Source of the DNA: SMWC01 sp045561055
GTDB taxonomy: Bacteria; Pseudomonadota; Gammaproteobacteria; Steroidobacterales; Rariloculaceae
DNA: 64,000 bases
Reading direction: 5' to 3'
Assembly (NCBI GenBank): GCA_045561055.1
Contig: JBJKYL010000010.1
Location: forward strand, 310,001 to 374,000
The position numbers were made by a program, and so were the translations under genes. Position 1 is the stretch's first letter; each line of letters starts with the position of its first letter. The notes below the pieces were generated by a model. It was not told where the DNA came from. It worked only from the letters and a program-made list of their open reading frames with translations, and did no database searches. Shown piece after piece: positions 34,412-44,155 of the stretch.

Positions 34412-37327
34412 TTGCTAAAGTTTTTATCAACTTTCTTCACCGATCTTATCGGCAGCCGTAACAAGCGGCTGTTGAAGAGCTATAGTAAGTTCGTTGCGCA
34501 GATTAATGCGCTTGAGCCCTCTCTCAAGAAACTTAGTGATGAAGAGATCGGCGCTAGGACACCAGAGCTGCGGGCGAGAGTCTCTGCCGGAGCAGGGCTC
34601 GAGTCAGTTTTGCCGGAAGCGTTTGCTCTCGTGCGCGAGGCATCCCGCCGCTCGCTCGGATTACGCCACTTCGATGCGCAACTCATAGGCGGAATAACGT
34701 TGCATGAAGGCAAAATCGCCGAGATGCGCACCGGCGAGGGCAAAACTCTTGTTGCTACTCTGCCCGCTTATCTTAACTCTCTTACGGGCAAGGGCGTTCA
34801 TATCATTACCGTAAACGATTATCTGGCCCAGCGAGATGCGGACTGGATGGGGCCGGTGTATCGTTTCCTTGGCCTGACCGTTGGGGTTGCGAAGGCGGGT
34901 CAGAGCCAAGAAGTCAAACGGACTGCATATGAGGCGGATATCACCTACGGAACAAACAATGAGTTTGGTTTTGATTATTTGCGCGACAATCTAGCATTCC
35001 GTCTCGAAGATCGGGTGCAGCGCGATCTTGCGTTCGCGGTTGTAGACGAAGTTGATTCAATCCTCATTGACGAAGCGCGAACGCCGTTGATCATCTCTGG
35101 CCGTTCGGAAGAAAGCACTGATCTATATCTTAAAATCAACCAGCTTGTGCCGTCGCTGAAACTCCATAGTCCGCCGCCAGGAGCGATCAACGACGAGATC
35201 GAGGCTGCTCAGGTAAATTTGTTAGGCACGTCTGAAGAGACCCTCGGTCAAATGAGCATCAGTGAGGCACAGAAAAAAGCCGCTGAAGGTAAGTTCTATC
35301 TCGTTGAGACGGACCCATCGACCAAGCCGGTCACATGCCAGCTTATTGTTCCAGGTGATTATACCGTTGACGAAAAAGCCAAACAGACGCATCTCACGGA
35401 GGAAGGACACGATCGCGTAGAACTATTGCTTGAGAAGGCAGGTGTGTTGGGGCACGGAGAAAGTCTCTACGATGCAGGTAACATTCGTCTCATGCACCAT
35501 TTGAATGCAGCGTTACGCGCTCATGGGATTTTCAAGCGTGAGGTGGACTATATTGTTAAGGATGGCGAGATCGTAATTGTTGATGAATTTACAGGGAGGA
35601 CGATGGCAGGTAGGCGCTGGTCTGACGGGTTACATCAGGCTATCGAGGCAAAGGAAGGTGTTCGCGTCAAGGAGGAAAATCAGACGATTGCTTCCATTAC
35701 GTTTCAGAACTACTTTCGCCTGTATACGAAACTTTCTGGAATGACTGGTACTGCGGACACCGAAGCCTATGAGTTCCAACAGATATACGGGCTCGAAGTT
35801 GTCGTTATTCCCACTCACCTGGAGATGGTTCGAGAAGATGCGCCGGATTTGGTGTATCTAACGACGAAAGATAAATTTGACGCAATCATTGGGGATATAA
35901 GGGATTGTCGTGAGAGAGGCCAGCCAGTTTTGGTAGGAACGACTTCGATAGAGACGTCCGAACTGTTGTCCATGCTACTTGAAAAACAGAAAGTTTCGCA
36001 TCAGGTATTGAATGCGAAGTACCACGAGAAGGAAGCACAGATCATAGTCGAGGCAGGCCGCCCTGGAGCGGTAACCATTGCGACCAACATGGCTGGGCGC
36101 GGCACCGACATTGTTCTTGGGGGTAATCTAGAAGCAGAGCTTGTTTCGCTTGGAGACGCCGGGAGCGCTGCTATTGATGCGTTGCGTAAGGACTGGCAGG
36201 ACCGTCACCAGCAGGTTCTCGATGCTGGTGGACTGCATATTGTTGGTACAGAGCGCCACGAGTCACGGCGCATTGACAATCAGCTACGAGGTCGCTCCGG
36301 ACGTCAGGGCGATGCTGGTTCGAGTCGTTTCTATCTCTCGATGGAAGATAATCTTATGAGAATCTTTGGTGATCCCGAGCGAACCAAGCGTTTACTGTCG
36401 CGTGCTGGGATGCAGGAGGGTGAAGCTATCGAGAGCCGTATGCTGTCCAAGCAGATCGAGCGGGCCCAACGAAAAGTTGAGGCGCATAACTTCGACATCA
36501 GAAAACAGCTACTTGAGTATGATGATGTCGCTAACGATCAGCGTAAGGTTGTTTATCAGCAGCGTTCGGAGCTTATGGAAGCGAAAGATATATCAGACGC
36601 AATCGTTGTGATTCGTAATGAGGTCGTTAATCTGGTGGTTGACGAGTATATTCCCCCCGAGAGTGTTGAAGAGCTGTGGGATACCGCGGGAATAGCGCCG
36701 GCTCTAGAGCGGGACTTCGGCACGCATGTCGATGTCGTCTCGATGCTTGAAAGTGATCATGGCCTTGGGGAAGATGGGCTTCGTGACGCGCTCGTCGAGC
36801 TTGTCAAACAGGACTACGAGATTAAAGTTGAATCTGTTGATCCCGAAGTCGTGAGGGAGCTCGAAAAGGGTGTCATGTTGCGCCAGCTAGATATGCACTG
36901 GAAGGAACACATCGGTGCTCTCGATTACCTTCGTCAAGGGATACACTTGCGCGGCTATGCGCAGAAGAACCCTAAGCAGGAGTATAAGCGTGAAGCCTTC
37001 GACATGTTTAGCGACACACTCGATCGAGTTAAGCACGATACGATTAGCATTCTTTCGAAGATTCAGATTCGTCGGCCAGAGGATGTCGCCGCGGTTGAGC
37101 CACAGCGTAGCGATGTCAGTTCGATGAGATTCCAACATGCCGAAGCACCGGCCCTGACAGCGGCCCCAGTAGCGAAGGCACCGGCTCGTCTAGGCGTGCC
37201 CGCCCCACGTCCCCAAGTTGAACCTGTTGAGCAGTACGTGCGAGAGCAGCCGAAGGTCGGACGCAACCAACCTTGTCCCTGTGGTTCCGGGAAAAAATTC
37301 AAGCACTGTCACGGCCGGCCGAGTTGA
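34412..37327 (+). CDS. secA: Preprotein translocase ATPase SecA
   Basis: Motor that pushes preproteins through SecYEG. 971 residues from TTG 34412 (E. coli 901). NBD1 Walker A MRTGEGKTLVATL at about 105, Walker B VVDEVDSILIDEARTPLI at about 210, NBD2 with TNMAGRGTDIVLGGN and RGRSGRQGD, and the C-terminal zinc motif NQPCPCGSGKKFKHCHG that binds SecB and phospholipid. Compared with E. coli there is an insertion of about 45-50 residues near 252-313, before YTVDEKAKQTHLTE, in NBD1. No secM or argJ beside it; mutT starts 4 bases after its stop. Confidence 0.97.
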   Translation: MLKFLSTFFTDLIGSRNKRLLKSYSKFVAQINALEPSLKKLSDEEIGARTPELRARVSAGAGLESVLPEAFALVREASRRSLGLRHFDAQLIGGITLHEGKIAEMRTGEGKTLVATLPAYLNSLTGKGVHIITVNDYLAQRDADWMGPVYRFLGLTVGVAKAGQSQEVKRTAYEADITYGTNNEFGFDYLRDNLAFRLEDRVQRDLAFAVVDEVDSILIDEARTPLIISGRSEESTDLYLKINQLVPSLKLHSPPPGAINDEIEAAQVNLLGTSEETLGQMSISEAQKKAAEGKFYLVETDPSTKPVTCQLIVPGDYTVDEKAKQTHLTEEGHDRVELLLEKAGVLGHGESLYDAGNIRLMHHLNAALRAHGIFKREVDYIVKDGEIVIVDEFTGRTMAGRRWSDGLHQAIEAKEGVRVKEENQTIASITFQNYFRLYTKLSGMTGTADTEAYEFQQIYGLEVVVIPTHLEMVREDAPDLVYLTTKDKFDAIIGDIRDCRERGQPVLVGTTSIETSELLSMLLEKQKVSHQVLNAKYHEKEAQIIVEAGRPGAVTIATNMAGRGTDIVLGGNLEAELVSLGDAGSAAIDALRKDWQDRHQQVLDAGGLHIVGTERHESRRIDNQLRGRSGRQGDAGSSRFYLSMEDNLMRIFGDPERTKRLLSRAGMQEGEAIESRMLSKQIERAQRKVEAHNFDIRKQLLEYDDVANDQRKVVYQQRSELMEAKDISDAIVVIRNEVVNLVVDEYIPPESVEELWDTAGIAPALERDFGTHVDVVSMLESDHGLGEDGLRDALVELVKQDYEIKVESVDPEVVRELEKGVMLRQLDMHWKEHIGALDYLRQGIHLRGYAQKNPKQEYKREAFDMFSDTLDRVKHDTISILSKIQIRRPEDVAAVEPQRSDVSSMRFQHAEAPALTAAPVAKAPARLGVPAPRPQVEPVEQYVREQPKVGRNQPCPCGSGKKFKHCHGRPS

Positions 37328-37330
37328 TCC

Positions 37331-37726
37331 GTGCAACCGCGTTTAGATGTCGTTGTGGGTATAGTTCGAGATGCGACGGAACGAATCCTCATTAATCAAC
37401 GTCCTTCTGGTACCTACCTTGAGGGTTTCTGGGAGTTTCCGGGTGGTAAGCGTCGAGCTGGGGAGGACCGAGAGACAGCGCTCAAGCGTGAGCTGGACGA
37501 AGAGCTTGGTATCGAGGTCGTAGTAGCCAAACCCTTGCTGGCTTTGCGTCACGACTACCTGGATCGGCTAGTACATCTAGACGTTTGGTCGGTGCTCGAG
37601 TACTTGGGTAAGCCACGGGCGCGTGAGAGCCAGGGAATTGCCTGGGTGCAGCCTGAAGAGATGTCTGACATAAATTTCCTACCAGCTGACACGCCAATTA
37701 TCGCAGCGTTGCTAGAAAGGAGTTAA
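37331..37726 (+). CDS. mutT: 8-oxo-dGTP diphosphatase MutT
   Basis: Nudix hydrolase that removes oxidised guanine nucleotides from the pool. 131 residues from a GTG start. The Nudix box GGKRRAGEDRETALKRELDEE with LGI fits G-x5-E-x7-R-E-U-x-E-E-x-G-U fully. The N-terminal LDVVVGIVRDATERILINQRP and WEFPGG are typical of MutT. Close behind secA; its 3' end overlaps the convergent zapD by 4 bases. Neighbour argJ, often between secA and mutT, is absent. Confidence 0.93.
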   Translation: MQPRLDVVVGIVRDATERILINQRPSGTYLEGFWEFPGGKRRAGEDRETALKRELDEELGIEVVVAKPLLALRHDYLDRLVHLDVWSVLEYLGKPRARESQGIAWVQPEEMSDINFLPADTPIIAALLERS

Positions 37727-38526
37727 CAGAGGGCCAGGCGGAATGGGATATTTTCGGTAACCTGTTTAGGACGGGCGTCGATACCTTCCCAGGTCACGAA
37801 GCGGACCGTAAAGCGGTGTTTTCCTGCGCTGATCTTGGGAAATCCGCCAACATTAGCCGCGACGAGTACGCGCACCAGTAACGGTTGTTCGCCTCGATTC
37901 ATATTGTGCTGATACATGCCGCTAGTCGCAATCTGCTCTACCGGTTCGGTAGTTTGACGTATTAGCCAGAGCACCTCGGACACCGCATTGCAAATTGTTT
38001 GTATGTCGCGGGTCCATTCGTTTAATTGTTTGGTTCGTTCCTTCAACGGTAGGCGTAGCCAGTAGGCGTAGTCGGGTAGATCGAACATGCAGGTTCCGCC
38101 CGGAATGGAACTCCGGTGCTTGATCATGTTCAGAAACTCGCATTCCTTCGCAGATGTCATGAATTGTGGGGTCGTCTCAGCTAGTGCCGATCGTAGCATC
38201 TCGACATTGTTGAGTAGGATTTTGACGCGTTCCAGGTCAACGTTCCGCCTGCGCGAGTAGTCCGATAGAATCCCGGTATGACGTTCGAGTTCTTTAAGCA
38301 CCTCGTTGCGTACATCACCCCGGCTTAGAATAGCTAGAATCTCGAGAAGGGTTCCGATCGTTGCCCGGGCGCTAAAACCCGTTAAGTCCTTCGCATGGTA
38401 TAGCAGTTGTTGATACAGAAACTCGATACGGAGAAAAGTTCGCATACGCTCCAAGAGCGGTTGTTCAAACTCCAGGATTCCCTCTTCTAGTGAGGTGCCT
38501 AGGGGTTTGCGGTCAATCTTAGTCAT
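37723..38526 (-). CDS. zapD: Cell division protein ZapD
   Basis: Cytoplasmic protein that bundles FtsZ filaments by binding the FtsZ tail. 267 residues. Family blocks: FEQPLLERMRTFLRIEFLYQ, ILSRGDVRNEVLKELERH, SSIPGGTCMFDLPDYAYWL and the C-terminal beta part with GKHRFTVRFV. An N-terminal extension of about 15 residues precedes the E. coli start. 50 bases downstream of coaE on the same strand; yacG, often its neighbour, is absent. Confidence 0.94.
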   Translation of the reverse strand: MTKIDRKPLGTSLEEGILEFEQPLLERMRTFLRIEFLYQQLLYHAKDLTGFSARATIGTLLEILAILSRGDVRNEVLKELERHTGILSDYSRRRNVDLERVKILLNNVEMLRSALAETTPQFMTSAKECEFLNMIKHRSSIPGGTCMFDLPDYAYWLRLPLKERTKQLNEWTRDIQTICNAVSEVLWLIRQTTEPVEQIATSGMYQHNMNRGEQPLLVRVLVAANVGGFPKISAGKHRFTVRFVTWEGIDARPKQVTENIPFRLALC

Positions 38527-38576
38527 AGCTCTATTTTGCGCGACGTTCTACCGCACAGCAAACTCTATCTTACGGC

Positions 38577-39188
38577 CTAATTCCGTTCGGCATCGTTTAT
38601 AGCTCGTTGCAGATAATCTTTGTGTAACGCTTTTACCCGCTGGCGGGTGAAGTTAAGAGTTTTGCTACCGTCGATGATGTCGTCGGCTTGCGTTACCCGT
38701 GTTTTTCGATCAGCCTGTGCGACAAGTATTGCTGAGGCTTCCTCCGCGCTAATGGCATCGCGTTGCACGAGTCGATTGATCTGTAGTTTGCGGGGACAGT
38801 CTACGACGAGCACACGGTTGACGAATTTGGCGAAATTTGTCTCTACAAGCAGTGGCACGACAATGATGGTGTAAGGCGCTTCCAAACCTTCAACCTGAAG
38901 CAGCGTTCTCGCCCGTATTAGTGGGTGAAGAATCGAATTGAGTTTTTCACGAGCGGTTGGCTCGGTATATATGAGCTTCCGCATAGCTTCTCGGTTCAGC
39001 CCCCCGGACTTTAATAACAGTTCGTGGCCGAATGCTTCCTTGATTGCATCCAGCCCCGGTTCACCTGCAGCCACGACTTCACGAGCAACTATATCCGTGT
39101 CGACGATTCCCGCGCCTGCTTTTGCAAACAGTGTTGCAACAGTGGTTTTACCGCTAGCGATGCCTCCGGTAAGTCCTAAACGGAACAC
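38577..39188 (-). CDS. coaE: Dephospho-CoA kinase
   Basis: Last step of coenzyme A synthesis. 203 residues from a GTG start at 39186-39188. P-loop LGLTGGIASGKTTVATLFA at the N-terminus, VDTDIVAREVV, HPLIRARTLLQ and the lid region RLVQRDAISAEEASAIL. One base after the pilD stop, so translation is probably coupled with pilD, as in many gammaproteobacteria. Confidence 0.96.
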   Translation of the reverse strand: MFRLGLTGGIASGKTTVATLFAKAGAGIVDTDIVAREVVAAGEPGLDAIKEAFGHELLLKSGGLNREAMRKLIYTEPTAREKLNSILHPLIRARTLLQVEGLEAPYTIIVVPLLVETNFAKFVNRVLVVDCPRKLQINRLVQRDAISAEEASAILVAQADRKTRVTQADDIIDGSKTLNFTRQRVKALHKDYLQRAINDAERN

Positions 39189-39189
39189 T

Positions 39190-40089
39190 TTACCCCCACG
39201 ATCTAGGCCAACCCATTATTAGCCGATATGATTCCATCAATTCCCCACCCCATAGTAGTGCGATCCAGCCGGCCATTGCCAGATATGGGCCAAACGGAAT
39301 TGGCTTCTCGCGAGAACTCTGTCCCAGCGCTATCATAATGGTACCAATGACTGCGCCTGCGGCAGCGGACAGCATTATAACCAGAGGTAAAAGTTGCCAG
39401 CCGAGCCATGCGCCCAGGGCGCTGAGCAACTTGAAATCTCCGTACCCCATACCTTCTTTACCCGTCACGAGCCTGAAGACTTGGTAGGTTCCCCAAAGGC
39501 TTAGATAACCTGCGGCCGCCCCGACAACACTGGAACTAGCATTAGTAAAGATGACGTCGCCGCCCGTCCGGAACAAGCTCGCTAGCAGTCCCGCCCACAT
39601 AAGCGGCAACGTTATTGAGTCCGGGAGCAGCTTGTGGTCGATATCTATGACCGATAGAACAAGCAGTGTCCAAGTTATTGGTAATGCGAGGAGTAACTGC
39701 CAGGATGGGCCAAATACCCAGGCAACGACTAGGCTCAGAATCACCGTTATCGTTTCGATAAACGGATAGCTCATAGAGATTTTTGTCCCGCATTGTGCGC
39801 AGCAGCCCTTCAATAGAATGTAGCTAAGAATTGGGATTTTGTGGCGCGCGGTGACAGCGCCGCCGCACTCAGGGCATATTGAGTTAGGCTTGATTAGGTT
39901 AAAGGGCTGGTTAACGGCGTGCTTTGGTTCAGCATCCTCGGCCTCTAATTTTGCACACTGTTGACGCCAGCTCCGGTCCAACATAATAGGAACGCGATAG
40001 GCAACGACAGTAAGAAAACTGCCGAAGATGAGCCCCACGAGACCAGTGATGACAAACAATACATTAGGGTATATTTCGAAGATTTCCAC
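39190..40089 (-). CDS. pilD: Prepilin peptidase PilD
   Basis: Inner-membrane aspartyl protease that cleaves and N-methylates type IV pilins and type II pseudopilins. 299 residues, GTG start. N-terminal methylase-associated part with GSFLTVVAYRVP and the zinc Cys pair motif (CPEC and CAQC, 21 residues apart). About seven membrane helices. The two catalytic Asp are in VIDIDHKLLPDSITLP and GMGYGDFKLLSALG. The usual upstream pilB and pilC are missing here; its substrates must be encoded elsewhere. Confidence 0.95.
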   Translation of the reverse strand: MEIFEIYPNVLFVITGLVGLIFGSFLTVVAYRVPIMLDRSWRQQCAKLEAEDAEPKHAVNQPFNLIKPNSICPECGGAVTARHKIPILSYILLKGCCAQCGTKISMSYPFIETITVILSLVVAWVFGPSWQLLLALPITWTLLVLSVIDIDHKLLPDSITLPLMWAGLLASLFRTGGDVIFTNASSSVVGAAAGYLSLWGTYQVFRLVTGKEGMGYGDFKLLSALGAWLGWQLLPLVIMLSAAAGAVIGTIMIALGQSSREKPIPFGPYLAMAGWIALLWGGELMESYRLIMGWPRSWG

Positions 40090-40467
40090 GCGGACTAGCT
40101 AGCCTATCCGAAGTGAATGGCGGTAACATTCTCGCTGAGCTGAGGTATGGATTCCAGGGTTTTTCCTTACCATTTGATATTTCAGCATCCTAGCGATGTG
40201 TGAGTCGGTACCCGCGCAAAATATTACCAACACAGCGCTGTCCAGGCTGAGTCTCAATATATTAAGGGGTCGCAAGGAAAGATTTTTTCGTCGGGGATGG
40301 ATGTCGAAATTCGGTCCAACCGGAGGTGAGCAGTTGAGATCTCGTTTGTGCAGGGTGTTTATTGATGATTCTGCTCGATAGCACTTTTCTTCTAGTTAAT
40401 CGGTATCTCTTTACGTGGACAAGCCCTTTCGTAGACAATACCGCCGCCTCGATTACTGAGAACTCAT
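40090..40467. other. Intergenic region without a recognised gene (pilD to sucC)
   Basis: 378 bases between divergent pilD and sucC. I checked all six frames for remnants of pilC, pilB or a sucC neighbour and saw none I can name. Short frames exist (for example 40196-40381 plus) but lack ribosome sites and any family motif. The sucCD promoter must be here, yet no convincing -35/-10 pair stands out. Confidence 0.6.
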
Positions 40468-41646
40468 TTGAATCTTCACGAATACCAGGCGAAAGCATTG
40501 TTTGCCCAGTTCGACATTCCCGTGCCGCAGGGTCGCGTAGCCTCTACTGCAGAAGAAGCATTAGCATCAGCTGAGGAGCTGGGCGGTGAGCTTTGGGTTG
40601 TAAAGGCTCAGGTACATGCGGGCGGTCGTGGCAAGGCTGGCGGCGTTCTCTTAGCGCGTAGTGTCGCTGAAGTTGGCGAGCATACTGAGGCCCTATTAGG
40701 CACTCGTTTATATACCCATCAGAGTGGTCCAGAGGGTCTGCCAGTCGATACGGTCTATGTCGAAGAGGGTTCGTTAATTGCTCGTGAACTCTATCTAAGC
40801 CTGCTTGTAGACAGGGATTTGGAGCGCGTCGTGATCATGGCTTCTGCTTCGGGTGGGATGGATATTGAGTCTGTGGCGGCTGACACGCCTGAGCAGATTT
40901 TATCGTTCGCTCTACATCCAGGGGCCGGGCTTGCCGATTTTCAGACGCGCATGTTGGGGTTCGGTCTTGGACTAGATCAGAATCAGCAACGTGAGCTCAG
41001 CGACATTCTGAGTAATCTAGTAAAATTGTTCCACGCGTGTGACGCAAGTCTCATCGAAATTAATCCGTTGATTGTCACCGAGGCTGGTAATGTGATCGCT
41101 CTCGATGCGAAGATAAATGTCGAAGATAATGCGCTATTTCGCCAGGCATCGTTGGCGGAACTGCGCGACGAAGCTCAGGAAGACGAGAACGAGCGAGAGG
41201 CTCGGGCTCACGATCTGAGTTATGTCTCCCTCGGCGGCAATATCGCTTGTATGGTAAACGGTGCTGGTCTCGCAATGGCTACGATGGATCTCATCAAACT
41301 CCATGGTGGTGAGCCGGCCAACTTTCTCGATGTCGGCGGCGGTGCTACAGTCGAACGAGTTACCGAAGCGTTCAAAATCATTCTATCGAACAACAACGTT
41401 GAGGCGATACTCGTCAACATATTCGGTGGTATCGTTCGTTGCGATTTAATCGCGGAGGGTATTGTTGTAGCGGTTCGTGAGGTGGGCGTCGACGTGCCAG
41501 TGATCGTTCGTCTCGAGGGGACAAATGTTGAGAAGGGTCGGGCACTACTGGCTGAGAATGATCTAGCGATTCTCACGGCGGATGATCTAACGGATGCTGC
41601 AATCAAGGTTGTTGCCCTAGCCAAAGACCGGGATGCTTTGTTATGA
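40468..41646 (+). CDS. sucC: Succinate--CoA ligase (ADP-forming) beta subunit
   Basis: Nucleotide-binding subunit of the TCA-cycle enzyme that turns succinyl-CoA into succinate with formation of ATP or GTP. 392 residues. TTG 40468 gives MNLHEYQAKALFAQFDIPV, identical in layout to the family start, so the TTG start is firm. ATP-grasp motifs: VVKAQVHAGGRGKAGGV, EINPLIV with ALDAKINVEDNA, and the GGEPANFLDVGGGA and NIFGGIVRCD blocks. ATGA overlap with sucD. Confidence 0.97.
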   Translation: MNLHEYQAKALFAQFDIPVPQGRVASTAEEALASAEELGGELWVVKAQVHAGGRGKAGGVLLARSVAEVGEHTEALLGTRLYTHQSGPEGLPVDTVYVEEGSLIARELYLSLLVDRDLERVVIMASASGGMDIESVAADTPEQILSFALHPGAGLADFQTRMLGFGLGLDQNQQRELSDILSNLVKLFHACDASLIEINPLIVTEAGNVIALDAKINVEDNALFRQASLAELRDEAQEDENEREARAHDLSYVSLGGNIACMVNGAGLAMATMDLIKLHGGEPANFLDVGGGATVERVTEAFKIILSNNNVEAILVNIFGGIVRCDLIAEGIVVAVREVGVDVPVIVRLEGTNVEKGRALLAENDLAILTADDLTDAAIKVVALAKDRDALL

Positions 41647-42512
41647 GTATTCTAGTAGGAAAGGAAACCAAGGTTGTATGCCAGGGACTTACCGGCAAAC
41701 AGGGGAGTTTCCATACGGAACAATGCTTGGAATACGGTACGAAGGTTGTTGCTGGTGTGACACCGGGGCGCGGCGGCGAGGAGCATCTTGGACTACCGGT
41801 GTATAACTCTGTCAGAGATGCAGTAAGTGAGACTCAGGCGACGGTCAGCATGATCTGCGTACCCGCACCTTTTGCTGCGGACGCAGTACTTGAGGCGGCG
41901 GATGCGGGAGTGGATCTCGTCGTGTGCATCACCGAAGGGATACCGGTCCTCGATATGGTCCGCGTGAAGGCTGTTCTGGAAAACTACGATTGCTTGCTTA
42001 TAGGACCGAATTGCCCCGGGATCATTACTCCCGGTGAATGTAAGATCGGCATTATGCCAGGGTTCGTCCACACGCCAGGCTCGGTCGGTATTATTTCCCG
42101 TTCCGGAACGCTGACTTATGAGGCCGTCTTGCAGACGACGCACGAAGGTCTCGGGCAGACTACTTGTGTTGGTATTGGTGGGGACCCTGTGCGTGGTATG
42201 GATTTCGTGGATTGCTTGATGATGTTCGAGGCGGACCCGGATACGCGCGGTATCATCCTTGTGGGTGAGATTGGTGGTACGGATGAAGAAACGGCCGCTG
42301 AGTTCATTTCGAGCGAAGTGTCGAAACCAGTTGTAGCCTACATCGCTGGAGTAACCGCCCCCGCAGGAAAGAGAATGGGACATGCGGGTGCGATCATCTC
42401 GGGAGGCAAGGGTACCGCGGATGAGAAATTTGAGGCGTTAGAAAAAGCTGGTGTAGCTACCGTTCGGTCTCCTGCGGAGCTCGGCAGGGCGATGACCAGA
42501 GCGTTGGAGTGA
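41643..42512 (+). CDS. sucD: Succinate--CoA ligase alpha subunit
   Basis: CoA-binding subunit. 289 residues. CoA fold QGLTGKQGSFHTEQ, GGEEHLGLPVYNSV, GPNCPGIITPGECKIGIMPG, and the phosphohistidine loop MGHAGAIISGGKGTADEK, with the phospho-His kept. Overlaps nadE by GTGA. sucA, sucB and other TCA genes are not in this window. Confidence 0.97.
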   Translation: MSILVGKETKVVCQGLTGKQGSFHTEQCLEYGTKVVAGVTPGRGGEEHLGLPVYNSVRDAVSETQATVSMICVPAPFAADAVLEAADAGVDLVVCITEGIPVLDMVRVKAVLENYDCLLIGPNCPGIITPGECKIGIMPGFVHTPGSVGIISRSGTLTYEAVLQTTHEGLGQTTCVGIGGDPVRGMDFVDCLMMFEADPDTRGIILVGEIGGTDEETAAEFISSEVSKPVVAYIAGVTAPAGKRMGHAGAIISGGKGTADEKFEALEKAGVATVRSPAELGRAMTRALE

Positions 42513-44128
42513 AGATAGCGCTAGCTCAGCTAAATACTCACGTTGGCGCAATTTCGACCAACGCTAAGAAAATTCTAGCTACAGCTATGCGTGCGCGCGA
42601 CGAATTTGGTTGCGATCTCGTTGTTTTTCCCGAGCTGACCTTGAGCGGGTACCCGCCCGAGGATCTGCTACTGCATCGGGGGATGCGTTTGCGAGTGGAC
42701 GAAGCCCTTGAAGAGGTGCGCGCCGGCATAAATGGCATTGGTGTTTATGTCGGCTTCCCCGAGTACGATGGCGATAGTATATACAATAGCGCCGTATTAC
42801 TTCGCGACGGTATCGAACTAGCGAGACATCGCAAGCAAGCACTGCCGAACTACGCTGTCTTCGATGAGAAACGTTACTTTGAGAGTGGCAATGGTCCGAC
42901 GGTTGTCGATTATGACGGGATCCGTTTCGGACTAACAATCTGCGAAGATACCTGGGAGGCCAAACCCTGTTCTGAAGCGCGAGCTGCCGGTGCGGAAGTC
43001 ATGCTCATATCCAACGGTTCGCCGTATGATACGGAGAGCCAGACGAGTCGCGAGGCCGTACTCGCTAAACGTGCAAGAGAGAATGAGATTCCGCTGGTTT
43101 ACGTGAACATGGTTGGTGGTCAGGACGAACTTGTATTTGATGGTGGCTCGGTGGTGCTCGATGCTGAGGGCGCGGTTGTGTTCCGTGCACCCGCATTTGT
43201 GGAAGACATCTTCGTCGTTGATCTCTTAAGGGACAAACAGAGCGTTGTGATCAAGCCGTCAGATATTGCCCCTCGGCTTACGGTTGCCGAGAGCGTTTAT
43301 AACGCGCTTGTGCTTGGTACGAGAGATTACGTTGATAAGAATGGTTTCGAAAGCGCCGTCCTTGGGCTGTCAGGGGGTATTGATTCCGCATTGACCTTGT
43401 GTATTGCCGTAGATTCGCTCGGAGCGGATCGCGTACACGCTGTCATGATGCCGTCTCGTTACACATCGGACATGAGTCAGGAGGACGCCGCTGAGCAGAC
43501 TTGTACCCTCAATGTTCGTTTTGACACATTACCTATCGAGCCAATATTTCAAGTGACACTCGATGCATTGAAAGGCTTATTCGAGGGACTACCACCTGAT
43601 GCTACCGAAGAGAATATTCAGGCACGTTGTCGAGGTATCTTGCTAATGGCGTTGTCGAACAAGACCGGCAAGATGCTTCTAACGACTGGTAACAAGAGTG
43701 AGATGGCTGTTGGCTACGCTACGCTCTACGGCGATATGGCCGGAGGCTTTGCTCCCCTCAAAGACTGCAGTAAGACTCTTGTTTACGAACTTGCACGTTA
43801 CCGTAATGGGTTTAGTGCTGAGGGAGGACCGGCTATCCCTGAACGCGTCATCATGCGCGAACCGACAGCGGAACTCAGACCTGATCAGAAAGATAGCGAT
43901 TCACTTCCATCGTATGAAATTTTGGACGCGATTCTCGAAGCATTTATAGAGAAGGATTATTCGGTCGATCAAATCACGGGTTTGGGCTTCGATCGCGATA
44001 TCGTTGGGCGTGTGCTACAGCTCGTTAAACGCAATGAGTACAAGCGTCGTCAGGCGCCGCCTGGGGTACGTGTTAGCAGCCGCGCTTTCGGTCGCGATTG
44101 GCGTTATCCGATTACTTCAGGATACTGA
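42509..44128 (+). CDS. nadE: Glutamine-dependent NAD+ synthetase
   Basis: Amidates nicotinic acid adenine dinucleotide to NAD+ with glutamine as ammonia source. 539 residues, GTG start in a GTGA overlap with sucD. N-terminal nitrilase-type glutaminase with Glu42 (VFPELTLSGYPPEDLL), Lys109 (HRKQALPNYAVFDE) and Cys145 (TICEDTW). C-terminal synthetase with PP-loop LGLSGGIDSALTLCIA, TGNKSEMAVGYATLYGD and the tail KRNEYKRRQAPPGV. Both halves look complete. Being joined to sucCD is less common than standing alone. Confidence 0.96.
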   Translation: MKIALAQLNTHVGAISTNAKKILATAMRARDEFGCDLVVFPELTLSGYPPEDLLLHRGMRLRVDEALEEVRAGINGIGVYVGFPEYDGDSIYNSAVLLRDGIELARHRKQALPNYAVFDEKRYFESGNGPTVVDYDGIRFGLTICEDTWEAKPCSEARAAGAEVMLISNGSPYDTESQTSREAVLAKRARENEIPLVYVNMVGGQDELVFDGGSVVLDAEGAVVFRAPAFVEDIFVVDLLRDKQSVVIKPSDIAPRLTVAESVYNALVLGTRDYVDKNGFESAVLGLSGGIDSALTLCIAVDSLGADRVHAVMMPSRYTSDMSQEDAAEQTCTLNVRFDTLPIEPIFQVTLDALKGLFEGLPPDATEENIQARCRGILLMALSNKTGKMLLTTGNKSEMAVGYATLYGDMAGGFAPLKDCSKTLVYELARYRNGFSAEGGPAIPERVIMREPTAELRPDQKDSDSLPSYEILDAILEAFIEKDYSVDQITGLGFDRDIVGRVLQLVKRNEYKRRQAPPGVRVSSRAFGRDWRYPITSGY

Positions 44129-44155
44129 GCTAGTGGGAATGCTGCAATAGAGAGT

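Noticed and set aside
40196..40381. 61-codon frame between pilD and sucC
   Set aside because: No ribosome site, no family motif and no support from position.
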